A stretch of DNA of 64,000 nt from Scandinavium hiltneri (GTDB lineage Bacteria; Pseudomonadota; Gammaproteobacteria; Enterobacterales; Enterobacteriaceae). Position numbers and translations under genes: made by a program. Positions 35,700 to 43,049 of this stretch are shown one piece after another. The notes beneath the pieces were generated by a model. That model was not told where the DNA came from, searched no databases, and saw only the letters and a program-made list of their open reading frames with translations. Position 1 is the first letter of the stretch. Each line of letters opens with the position of its first letter. The stretch is taken from the NCBI RefSeq assembly GCF_024764835.1, contig NZ_JALIGE010000071.1, forward strand, positions 62,001 to 126,000, in the 5' to 3' direction.

Positions 35700-36773
35700 T
35701 TACTCTCCGCTTTCCGGCACTTCTGGCTCAGGCGCGGTGAAATCGCCCAGGGTGATATTTTCCAGCAGGCACCCGGCGGCATACGCTTCGATGACGTAAT
35801 CGATATTCATCGACTCGTAGTTTTCGACGCGGTCCTTTTTCGGGCTCTCATCAATGCTGCGGCGATGGCTCTCATCCATGAAATAGATGGAGAGGTTTTC
35901 CAGAGTGGTCACCAGCACGGCATTCGCCGGGAAGTACGGCACACGCACTGCAGGCAGGTTGCCGATGCGCTTCTGGCTGATGATGATATCCGCCGCGAGC
36001 GACTCGCTGTTTTCCTGCTGCTGGTTGACCAGCGGGAAATATTTGTCGGCCAGCAACTTACGACCCACGATGGCAACGAGTTTCGGGTCATCCTGATAAA
36101 TTTCATCAATCAGGGTGTTGGTGCCATCCATCACCAGCGCGTCGAGGTTTGCATAGTCGCCGCTTTTACCGACTCGGATCACATCAGAAATAACGGTGCC
36201 GTCTTCGGCGGTGATTTTGCTCATCACGCGCGCCGGAGCCTCGTTGCGGTACTTCTGCAGCCAGCCGACGGCCACATCCTGCAGCATCGTATTTTTGCTG
36301 CGGTCAGAGGTGTCGGCACGGGTCACACCATTAAAACCGGCCATGATGAAATCAAGCGCCTGACGCTGAATGATGGCGTCACGAATGCGGCGCTGGAAGT
36401 CCTGGAAACGCGCCCACAAATCGAGGAGTTTATAGGTCAGATGGAAATCGAAGTTAATCTGATTACATTCGTACTTGTTGGACTCCAGCGCGGTGAAATC
36501 GGCAGTTTTACGCTCACCGTCACCCGAGGTGTCAGTGGTGCTGGCGATGGTGCCGGTCACGCCGACGCCGATTTTCTCCCCCTTCATTTCTGCGACCGGC
36601 AGAATGTTAATCATCTGCAGAAATGCGGAGGATGCCTGCACGGTGTTCATCAGCGTTTGCGTGACGGACGGCTCGACGGTGAATTTCTTGCTGACGTCAT
36701 CAATACTGATGCCGTTCAGCTTGGCGAGCTGGGTCAGATAGGCATTGAATTTAAAACGGGTTTCCTGACGCAT
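35700..36773 (-). CDS. N: Major capsid protein N
   Basis: 357 residues from MRQETRFKFNAYLTQLAKLN at 36773, the same length as P2 gpN. It has the HK97 fold and is trimmed near residue 31 by the O protease in P2. Its position between O and M follows P2. Confidence 0.96.
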   Translation of the reverse strand: MRQETRFKFNAYLTQLAKLNGISIDDVSKKFTVEPSVTQTLMNTVQASSAFLQMINILPVAEMKGEKIGVGVTGTIASTTDTSGDGERKTADFTALESNKYECNQINFDFHLTYKLLDLWARFQDFQRRIRDAIIQRQALDFIMAGFNGVTRADTSDRSKNTMLQDVAVGWLQKYRNEAPARVMSKITAEDGTVISDVIRVGKSGDYANLDALVMDGTNTLIDEIYQDDPKLVAIVGRKLLADKYFPLVNQQQENSESLAADIIISQKRIGNLPAVRVPYFPANAVLVTTLENLSIYFMDESHRRSIDESPKKDRVENYESMNIDYVIEAYAAGCLLENITLGDFTAPEPEVPESGE

Positions 36774-36849
36774 AATATTTCCTGTTTGAATTAATCGGTT
36801 TGTCACAACATCGGGCGGGGTCACCGCCCGGTTTCGGACCTGCGGTTTA

Positions 36850-37704
36850 TCAGCAGTCAGTCAGCATTTCATCGCCACCGCCGCCGCTGGATTTCGTGCG
36901 GCGTGGCTGGCTAAAACTTTCCTGCTCATCGAGGGTGGTTTTGAGGGAGGAAAATGCCTGGGTGGTTTCTTCAACCTTGCCGGTCAGTTCCTGCCGGAGC
37001 GTGGCGAATGCGGTTTCCATACTGGAAAGGCGTTCATCCTGCGCGGTGAGGTTGGTCTGCACATGCTCGCTGACAGTGGTCACCGCTTCATGCACATCAT
37101 TCAGGCGCGCATCGTCGCTGACCTGCTTACGGCTAAAAATGGCTTTTACCTTGTCGGCCAGACTGTTGAGCACCGAGTCGGGCACGTCTTCAAATTCCAG
37201 CTCGGCCAGCGTGGCGGCAGAAAACACGTTTTCAGGACTGGCTTTAAAGCGCTTGAGCGGGTTGTGTTTCGCATTGCGGCAAAATTCGAGGTATTCAGTG
37301 CCGAGGCTCGCCGGGTCATCGGTCACCGCAAGGCCGACAAGGTAGCATTTGCCGGTATTGGCAAAATTCGGCTGGATTTCCATTGAGGTGTAGACCTTCT
37401 GCGCAGCTTTATTCAGCGCGATAAGGTCATCGGTCGGGGTGATTTTGGCGAACAACGCCCACTTGCCGTTAAGCGCAGAGTCGTCGTCAATCTTTTCGGC
37501 TTTCAGCTCGGCCACATCGCCATAGCGCTTGAACACACCATCAGGCAGCAGGCCGCGCAGGTGTTCGAGGTTAATACGGCAACCGTAGACGCGCGGGTCA
37601 TAGGTTTCGGCCATTTCCTGAATATCGTTAGCGCCGATAATGCGCCCGTCGCAGGTGTCACCCTCGACGCCGATACGAAAGAACTTTGAGACTTTTTTTG
37701 CCAT
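36850..37704 (-). CDS. O: Capsid scaffold and maturation protease O
   Basis: 284 residues, the same as P2 gpO. The serine protease triad known in P2 (Asp19, His48, Ser107) can be counted exactly: D19 in CDGR, H48 in INLEHL, S107 in VYTSMEI. The C-terminal half is a helical scaffold (coiled coil about 185-260). The protease processes N and itself during head assembly. Confidence 0.96.
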   Translation of the reverse strand: MAKKVSKFFRIGVEGDTCDGRIIGANDIQEMAETYDPRVYGCRINLEHLRGLLPDGVFKRYGDVAELKAEKIDDDSALNGKWALFAKITPTDDLIALNKAAQKVYTSMEIQPNFANTGKCYLVGLAVTDDPASLGTEYLEFCRNAKHNPLKRFKASPENVFSAATLAELEFEDVPDSVLNSLADKVKAIFSRKQVSDDARLNDVHEAVTTVSEHVQTNLTAQDERLSSMETAFATLRQELTGKVEETTQAFSSLKTTLDEQESFSQPRRTKSSGGGGDEMLTDC

Positions 37705-37720
37705 TGTCAGGAGTCCTGAG

Positions 37721-37804
37721 GTTGTGGTTACTGGTCAACGCCAGTTTCCAGACTCAGGGCATGCCAGACCACCGATGACGAATGGCTGACCCATTACACA
37801 ACAG
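37721..37804. promoter_or_regulatory. Divergent late promoters P(O)/P(P) with candidate Ogr sites
   Basis: In the 165 bp between divergent O and P, GTTGTGGTTACTGGTCAAC (37721-37739) would serve rightward transcription of P and Q. TTGTGTAATGGG, read leftward (37801-37790), would serve O to L. Each lies about 55 bp upstream of a plausible start in its own direction, so the two promoters overlap as in P2. Confidence 0.5.
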
Positions 37805-37869
37805 CACCTTAGCGAATCACTGACGGCCATTAAGTAGCCTTGCCCTGAATCCACCACGGCGAGGCATCA

Positions 37870-39639
37870 ATGACCATTTCCACCGATACAACGCTAATGC
37901 ATGACCCGCGACGACAGGCATCACTGCTTTACTGGCAGGGCTTTTCCGTGCCACAGATTGCCGACATGCTGCAGGTTAAACGCCCGACCGTTCAGAGCTG
38001 GAAGCAGCGCGATGGCTGGGATGGCATTGCACCGATTTCCCGCGTCGAAAGCAGCCTTGAGGCCAGGCTGATTCAGCTCATCGCCAAGCCACAAAAATCA
38101 GGCGGCGACTTCAAAGAGATTGACCTTCTCGGGCGGCAGATAGAGCGACTGGCACGAGTGAACCGCTACAGCCAGACCGGCAACGAGGCTGATTTAAACC
38201 CCAACGTTGCCAACCGCAACAAAGGGGAAAAGAAGAAACCGAAAAAGAACTTTTTCAGCGATGAGGCTATCGGGAAACTGGAGGAATTATTTTTCGACCA
38301 GTCTTTCGACTATCAGTTGCAGTGGTATCAGGCAGGGCTCGCGCACCGTATTCGCGACATTCTCAAATCTCGCCAGATTGGCGCGACGTTCTACTTCTCC
38401 CGCGAGGCACTGCTGCGCGCACTGAAGACCGGCCACAATCAAATATTCCTGTCAGCCAGTAAAACGCAGGCGTATGTGTTCCGTGAATACATCATCCAGT
38501 TTGCGCGACTGGTCGACGTTGACCTGACCGGCGACCCGATTGTCATCGGCAACAACGGCGCAAAACTGATTTTTCTCGGCACCAATTCCAACACCGCGCA
38601 GAGCCATAACGGCGACCTGTATGTTGATGAAATATTCTGGATCCCGAATTTTCAGCGACTGCGTAAAGTCGCCTCGGGCATGGCCTCGCAAAAGCACCTG
38701 CGCTCGACCTACTTTTCGACGCCCTCCACGCTGGCGCACGGCGCTTATCCGTTCTGGTCTGGCGAGCTGTTCAACAAGGGCCGCGCCAGTGCGGCTGACC
38801 GCATCGATATCGACATCAGTCACACCGCACTCGCCGGGGGCCAGCTCTGCGACGATGGACAGTGGCGGCAGATTGTCACCATTGAGGACGCCCTTGCCGG
38901 TGGCTGCACTCTTTTTGACCTCGACCAGCTCAAACGTGAAAACAGCAGTGAGGATTTTAAAAACCTGTTTATGTGCGAGTTTGTCGACGATAAAGCATCG
39001 GTATTCCCGTTCGAGGAATTACAGCGCTGCATGGTCGATGCGCTGGAAGAATGGGAGGATTACGCGCCGTTCTCCGATTGTCCGTTCGGTTCGCGCCCGG
39101 TCTGGATTGGCTACGACCCGTCACATATGGGCGACAGCGCCGGATGCGTGGTACTCGCACCGCCGGTGGTGTCGGGTGGCAAATTCCGCATGCTGGAGCG
39201 TCACCAGTGGAAAGGTATGGACTTCGCCGCACAGGCGGAGGGCATCCGCAAGCTGACCGAAAAATACAACGTCGAGTACATCGGCATTGATGCGACCGGC
39301 CTCGGCCTCGGGGTGTATCAACTGGTGCGGTCATTCTTCCCGGCGGCACGCGGCATCCGCTACACGCCTGAAATGAAAACCGCAATGGTGCTCAAGGCAA
39401 AAGACACCATTCGCCGCGGTTGTCTGGAGTACGACGCCGGGGCGACGGACGTCACACAGTCGTTTATGTCGATTCGCAAAACCATGACCAGCAGCGGGCG
39501 CAGCACCACCTATGAGGCCAGCCGCACCGAGGAAGCCAGTCATGCCGATATCGCATGGGCCACCATGCACGCCCTGTTAAACGAGCCACTTTCCGCCGGT
39601 AGCGGCATGCAGCCTAAATCTATTCTGGAGTTCAACTAA
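37870..39639 (+). CDS. P: Terminase large subunit P (packaging ATPase)
   Basis: 589 residues (P2 gpP 590). The N-terminal helix-turn-helix (RRQASLLYWQGFSVPQIADM) is followed by the ATPase (about 170-380; FLSASKTQAYVFR, and LYVDEIFWIP with the Walker B acidic residues) and an RNase H-like nuclease domain (IGYDPSHMGDSAGCVV, YIGIDATGLGLG). It overlaps Q by 1 bp. Confidence 0.96.
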   Translation: MTISTDTTLMHDPRRQASLLYWQGFSVPQIADMLQVKRPTVQSWKQRDGWDGIAPISRVESSLEARLIQLIAKPQKSGGDFKEIDLLGRQIERLARVNRYSQTGNEADLNPNVANRNKGEKKKPKKNFFSDEAIGKLEELFFDQSFDYQLQWYQAGLAHRIRDILKSRQIGATFYFSREALLRALKTGHNQIFLSASKTQAYVFREYIIQFARLVDVDLTGDPIVIGNNGAKLIFLGTNSNTAQSHNGDLYVDEIFWIPNFQRLRKVASGMASQKHLRSTYFSTPSTLAHGAYPFWSGELFNKGRASAADRIDIDISHTALAGGQLCDDGQWRQIVTIEDALAGGCTLFDLDQLKRENSSEDFKNLFMCEFVDDKASVFPFEELQRCMVDALEEWEDYAPFSDCPFGSRPVWIGYDPSHMGDSAGCVVLAPPVVSGGKFRMLERHQWKGMDFAAQAEGIRKLTEKYNVEYIGIDATGLGLGVYQLVRSFFPAARGIRYTPEMKTAMVLKAKDTIRRGCLEYDAGATDVTQSFMSIRKTMTSSGRSTTYEASRTEEASHADIAWATMHALLNEPLSAGSGMQPKSILEFN

Positions 39640-40685
39640 TGGGTAAGCAAAAATCCCGCAAAGCCGCTGCGCAGAAGGCCAGCAAACCACAGCAACTGAC
39701 CGTCAGCGCACCGCCAAAAACGACAGCGTTCACCTTTGGTGAGCCAGTGCCGGTGCTCGATAAGCGCGACATTCTCGATTACGTGGAGTGTTTCAGTAAT
39801 GGCAAATGGTACGAGCCGCCGGTCAGCTTTACCGGACTGGCAAAAAGCCTGCGCTCGGCGGTGCATCACAGCTCGCCGATTTACGTCAAACGCAACGTGC
39901 TCGCCAGCACCTATATTCCGCACCCGCTGTTATCCCGTCAGGATTTCAGCCGCTTCGCCCTCGACTATCTGGTGTTTGGTAACGCCTTTCTTGAGCAGCG
40001 CCATAGCGTCACCGGCCAGTTAATTAAACTGCTGGCATCACCGGCGAAATACACCCGATGCGGCGTCGATGACTCGATTTTTTGGTTTGTGGAAAACTTC
40101 GTCACCCCGCATGAGTTCGCACCTGACACCGTGTTTCACCTGCTGGAGCCTGATATTAATCAGGAGATTTACGGCCTGCCCGAATATCTCAGCGCGCTTA
40201 ATTCCGCCTGGCTGAATGAATCGGCCACCCTGTTTCGTCGGAAGTATTACCAGAACGGGGCGCACGCTGGGTACATCATGTATGTGACCGACCCGGCGCA
40301 AAGTGCGACCGACGTCGAGGCGCTGCGCGATGCAATGCGCAGCTCAAAAGGACTCGGCAATTTTAAGAACCTGTTTTTTTACGCACCTGGCGGAAAACCC
40401 GACGGCGTTAAAATCGTGCCATTGAGTGAAGTCGCCACCAAAGATGATTTTTTCAATATCAAAAAGGCCAGCGCCGCCGACCTGATGGATGCACACCGGG
40501 TGCCGTTCCAGCTCATGGGCGGCAAGCCCGAGAATATCGGCTCACTTGGGGATGTTGAGAAGGTGGCAAGGGTCTTTGTGCGTAACGAGCTGTCACCGCT
40601 ACAGGACCGTTTCAGGGAGGTAAACGACTGGCTCGGCATGGAGGTCATAAGGTTCAAAGAGTACACCCTCGACAACCCGGAATAA
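39639..40685 (+). CDS. Q: Portal protein Q
   Basis: 348 residues (P2 gpQ 344). It forms the dodecameric ring through which DNA enters the head. Conserved parts are YPNGKWYEPP-like SNGKWYEPPVSFTGLAK and HRVPFQLMGGKPENIGSLGD. Followed by a terminator and cos. Confidence 0.96.
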   Translation: MGKQKSRKAAAQKASKPQQLTVSAPPKTTAFTFGEPVPVLDKRDILDYVECFSNGKWYEPPVSFTGLAKSLRSAVHHSSPIYVKRNVLASTYIPHPLLSRQDFSRFALDYLVFGNAFLEQRHSVTGQLIKLLASPAKYTRCGVDDSIFWFVENFVTPHEFAPDTVFHLLEPDINQEIYGLPEYLSALNSAWLNESATLFRRKYYQNGAHAGYIMYVTDPAQSATDVEALRDAMRSSKGLGNFKNLFFYAPGGKPDGVKIVPLSEVATKDDFFNIKKASAADLMDAHRVPFQLMGGKPENIGSLGDVEKVARVFVRNELSPLQDRFREVNDWLGMEVIRFKEYTLDNPE

Positions 40686-40693
40686 CCCCCATC

Positions 40694-40717
40694 AAGCCGC
40701 CATTATGGCGGCTTTTT
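40694..40717 (+). terminator. Terminator after Q
   Basis: AAGCCGCC-ATTA-TGGCGGCTTTTTC: an 8-9 bp stem and five T, 8 bp after the Q stop. It ends the P-Q transcript before cos. Confidence 0.9.
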
Positions 40718-40840
40718 CATACCCCGCCACCATCACGTCTCAGGCGCGCCACACGCGCACGACCACACCAGACCACCAACGAACCGGCAGCGACCACGAC
40801 CGCGCCAGCACGACGCGCTCAGACGCAATTATTTAATAAT

Positions 40841-40860
40841 GCGCGCCACCGCTGGCGCGC
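40841..40860. other. Perfect 8 bp stem-loop abutting cos
   Basis: GCGCGCCA-CCGC-TGGCGCGC lies directly beside the cos sequence, with an AT-rich flank (AATTATTTAATAAT) on its other side. It may be part of the terminase recognition region. The 338 bp from 40686 to 41023 carry no gene; they hold the terminator, this palindrome and cos. Confidence 0.6.
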
Positions 40861-40861
40861 A

Positions 40862-40880
40862 ATGCTTTCCCCGCCACGCC
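40862..40880. other. cos: cos site, P2-like
   Basis: ATGCTTTCCCCGCCACGCC differs at two positions from the complement of the 19-nt P2 cohesive end (GGCGAGGCGGGGAAAGCAC). It lies just after Q, as in P2. Here the linear phage genome would be cut, with the left end reading into Q. Confidence 0.85.
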
Positions 40881-41023
40881 TGCCCGCTTTATGGGTCGGT
40901 TTTAATGCAGTTGCATGACCACTCTGGATCCGCGCCAGCTCTGACAGAGTACGCTCAGAACTGGCACGGCTGGGGCATGCAAAAAAATGCACCTAAGGCA
41001 TGCGTCATTTACTTGCGTACTCT

Positions 41024-41572
41024 TTACTCATTTTTTTCGCTATTAATTTTCGCAAAAATACCTTCTTGAATGAATCCAATGGATGACATCTTGTCATGCC
41101 TACCAACAAGAAAGTCTTCAAATTCTTTAAAGTGACCAAGAATGCACTCTTGAATTTTATCAAATACAGGTGTGAATTCATTTGGGTTACGGAGAGAGGT
41201 AATTTTTGTTGTAAAACCTATGCTATCAACACCAAATGTATATGAGTCATCATCATTTTGTCTGAATTTGAAATCTATTTGGAAAGGCGACTGCGGGTAA
41301 GTATTAGAGTCTTTATAGACGGTCAATATAAACCCTAAATGCCAGAACCCATCATCCCCTAAATGAGTAGCTCCAGCGGGTGTGTATTTCGCATTTGGTT
41401 TTTCATCTTTATCTAGCGGGATTAATCTATATGCTTCCTTATTATCAATCCCAAGATAATCTAAATAATTTTTAATCACGTGACCAGAAAAGTTAAATGC
41501 AGCAAATCGAGTATCAGAAAGTTTGTTCCGAAAATCAGTATATGCACTGCACAACTCTGTAAACTTTGACAT
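41024..41572 (-). CDS. Unrecognised AT-rich prophage cargo gene
   Basis: 182 residues, MSKFTELCSAYTDFRNKLSD ... SIGFIQEGIFAKINSEKNE. I recognise no family. It has no signal peptide or membrane span, so it is probably cytoplasmic, with aromatic-rich beta-type stretches (DGFWHLGFILTVYKDSN, QIDFKFRQNDDDSYTFG). Its base composition is visibly poorer in GC than the flanking phage genes, a sign of separate acquisition. It lies between cos and tum, the place of tin/old in P2, and has its own gap on both sides, so it may be expressed from the lysogen. A phage-exclusion role is only a guess from position. Confidence 0.75.
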   Translation of the reverse strand: MSKFTELCSAYTDFRNKLSDTRFAAFNFSGHVIKNYLDYLGIDNKEAYRLIPLDKDEKPNAKYTPAGATHLGDDGFWHLGFILTVYKDSNTYPQSPFQIDFKFRQNDDDSYTFGVDSIGFTTKITSLRNPNEFTPVFDKIQECILGHFKEFEDFLVGRHDKMSSIGFIQEGIFAKINSEKNE

Positions 41573-41676
41573 AATTAATCCTCTTTCGATTGTATGTATC
41601 TAACGCCTCGCAGGGCTCGTTGTTCAACCCCGCCAGCACTGAAAGCGAGTTTCAGCACCGGCGGCGTTTGTCATGT

Positions 41677-42408
41677 TTAATTGTCGAGTATCGAATCGAC
41701 CTCACCCGTTCGCACATTGACGCGTGCCGCTACGGTCTGCTTGACCACGCCACCATAAGCATTCGTGCCGCGAAACGTTGTTTTTACAACGGCATGCGGG
41801 TCTTTATTCAAAATCAGATGGTAGACCGTTGAAACATGTTTATAAGAGGAATCATCATTCATGCTGGCTTTTATCAGCTTCTCTAACGGGCGATAAGAGC
41901 CATCCCAACCGCTAAAATTACCCTGAAATGCGTCAAGGTTGATTTTATTATTCAGAGATTGTGGATCCTTCTCGAAGTCGTTGAAACACCACCCCAACAC
42001 ATCACCGAGCTTTAACGCATCATCTTTAGTAAAAGTGTACTCGCTCATACAGGCATAAAAGGCATCAGCAGAGCTTACCGGTACACCTTTGAAGCCAACA
42101 TAGCCTTTAACGATATCGTGCCGGGTTTCTTTTGGCTCGTTGCGATATTCTTTGAGGGTTTTATCTGCGTACTCAAACTTTGGTGTAGCCGGTTCCGCTT
42201 TAACCGCCGGTACGTCAGTTTTTGCCACAGGCTGACTTTTTTCAGTCGGCCATAAGATTGAGCCAATAACGCCCAGCGCCAGACAGCCACCGAGATAAAC
42301 CGCACTGGAGCGCTTACGGTTCGGCATCCGAACCAGCGACGGCTTGATTAACCCCACGATAAAAGCAATAAAGAGAGCCAGAGATAAAAATGCTATTAAG
42401 GTATCCAT
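41677..42408 (-). CDS. Membrane-anchored prophage cargo protein of unknown function
   Basis: 243 residues from MDTLIAFLSLALFIAFIVGL at 42408; the frame is open to 42438. Two membrane segments (about 4-20 and 36-53, SAVYLGGCLALGVIGSIL) are joined by a basic loop, followed by a Pro/Ala/Lys linker and a soluble C-terminal domain (about 85-243) with two or three cysteines. The ending TAARVNVRTGEVDSILDN-like TVAARVNVRTGEVDSILDN is a compact beta motif. I do not recognise a named family. It is a lysogenic-conversion candidate, for example for superinfection exclusion at the membrane. Confidence 0.75.
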   Translation of the reverse strand: MDTLIAFLSLALFIAFIVGLIKPSLVRMPNRKRSSAVYLGGCLALGVIGSILWPTEKSQPVAKTDVPAVKAEPATPKFEYADKTLKEYRNEPKETRHDIVKGYVGFKGVPVSSADAFYACMSEYTFTKDDALKLGDVLGWCFNDFEKDPQSLNNKINLDAFQGNFSGWDGSYRPLEKLIKASMNDDSSYKHVSTVYHLILNKDPHAVVKTTFRGTNAYGGVVKQTVAARVNVRTGEVDSILDN

Positions 42409-42490
42409 GATTTTCCTTTGTGTGTAATCCCCATACAAAACAACCCCATGCTATCAAACATGGGGTCGAGGGTTGCACATTTTTCAGGGA

Positions 42491-42904
42491 TTAACGCCAG
42501 CTCTCATCTTCCCACACTTCCTGAAGGATGCTATCCAGCGCTTCACGGTCTGAATCTTTATCGAACCCCATCAGCTCGACACCGGTCATGGATCCCTTTT
42601 TAACCGTAACGCGCGTTGAAGGGAAAACAGACTGTATTCGCCTGGTCAATTCGCATTGAAAAGCTTCAATTACCGGCTGGCCTATTTTTTGGTCTTTATC
42701 TAACGTGATATTTACTTTCACATTGCCAACCTTTGCAAAAGTTTCATCTACAGGCGGCGCGGAAAAAACAACAGAAAAATTATTGTTTTTCATCAGGTTG
42801 CCCTGTGCTATCTCCGCTATAAGATTCAATGCGATTTCACGGTCTCTTTCCTGGCAAGCGCCTTCAGCCGTAAGGCGCGCAATCATTTCGACCCGTTCAA
42901 TCAT
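42491..42904 (-). CDS. tum: SOS-controlled antirepressor, Tum-like with DinI-like C-terminal domain
   Basis: 137 residues from MIERVEMIARLTAEGACQER at 42904 (186 Tum: 146). The C-terminal part (ELTRRIQSVFPSTRVTVKKG, then GFDKDSDREALDSILQEVWE) is the DinI fold. A LexA box lies upstream, inside the extra codons of the longer open frame, which shows that the later ATG is the true start. In phage 186, Tum inactivates the CI repressor after DNA damage, so this gene would make the prophage SOS-inducible. Confidence 0.88.
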   Translation of the reverse strand: MIERVEMIARLTAEGACQERDREIALNLIAEIAQGNLMKNNNFSVVFSAPPVDETFAKVGNVKVNITLDKDQKIGQPVIEAFQCELTRRIQSVFPSTRVTVKKGSMTGVELMGFDKDSDREALDSILQEVWEDESWR

Positions 42905-42951
42905 AACGTGCTCGTTTAGTTCTCTATCCACACAACCCCCACTACGAGATA

Positions 42952-42967
42952 CTGTATAAATACACAG
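42952..42967 (-). promoter_or_regulatory. LexA box of the tum promoter
   Basis: CTGTGTATTTATACAG on the coding strand fits the consensus CTGT-N8-ACAG with an AT-rich centre and flanking TA/TA. It is centred 55 bp upstream of the tum start. It corresponds to the LexA-controlled p95 promoter of phage 186. Confidence 0.88.
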
Positions 42968-43049
42968 TAGCACGTATCGGTAAAAGGTGTGAAGAAAAAA
43001 ATCACGGTTAAATACACTGTATGTACATGATAAGGATGAATATTAACGA

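Noticed and set aside
35694..36794. 366-codon plus-strand frame opposite capsid gene N
   Set aside because: Spans almost exactly the N gene in antisense; not protein-like.
40839..41069. Small plus-strand frame across cos
   Set aside because: It covers the cos palindrome and has no ribosome site or recognisable product; the cos reading explains the sequence better.
43013..43030. Possible second LexA box before tum (ACTGTATGTACATGA)
   Set aside because: It has one good half-site (CTGT) but no ACAG partner at the right spacing.
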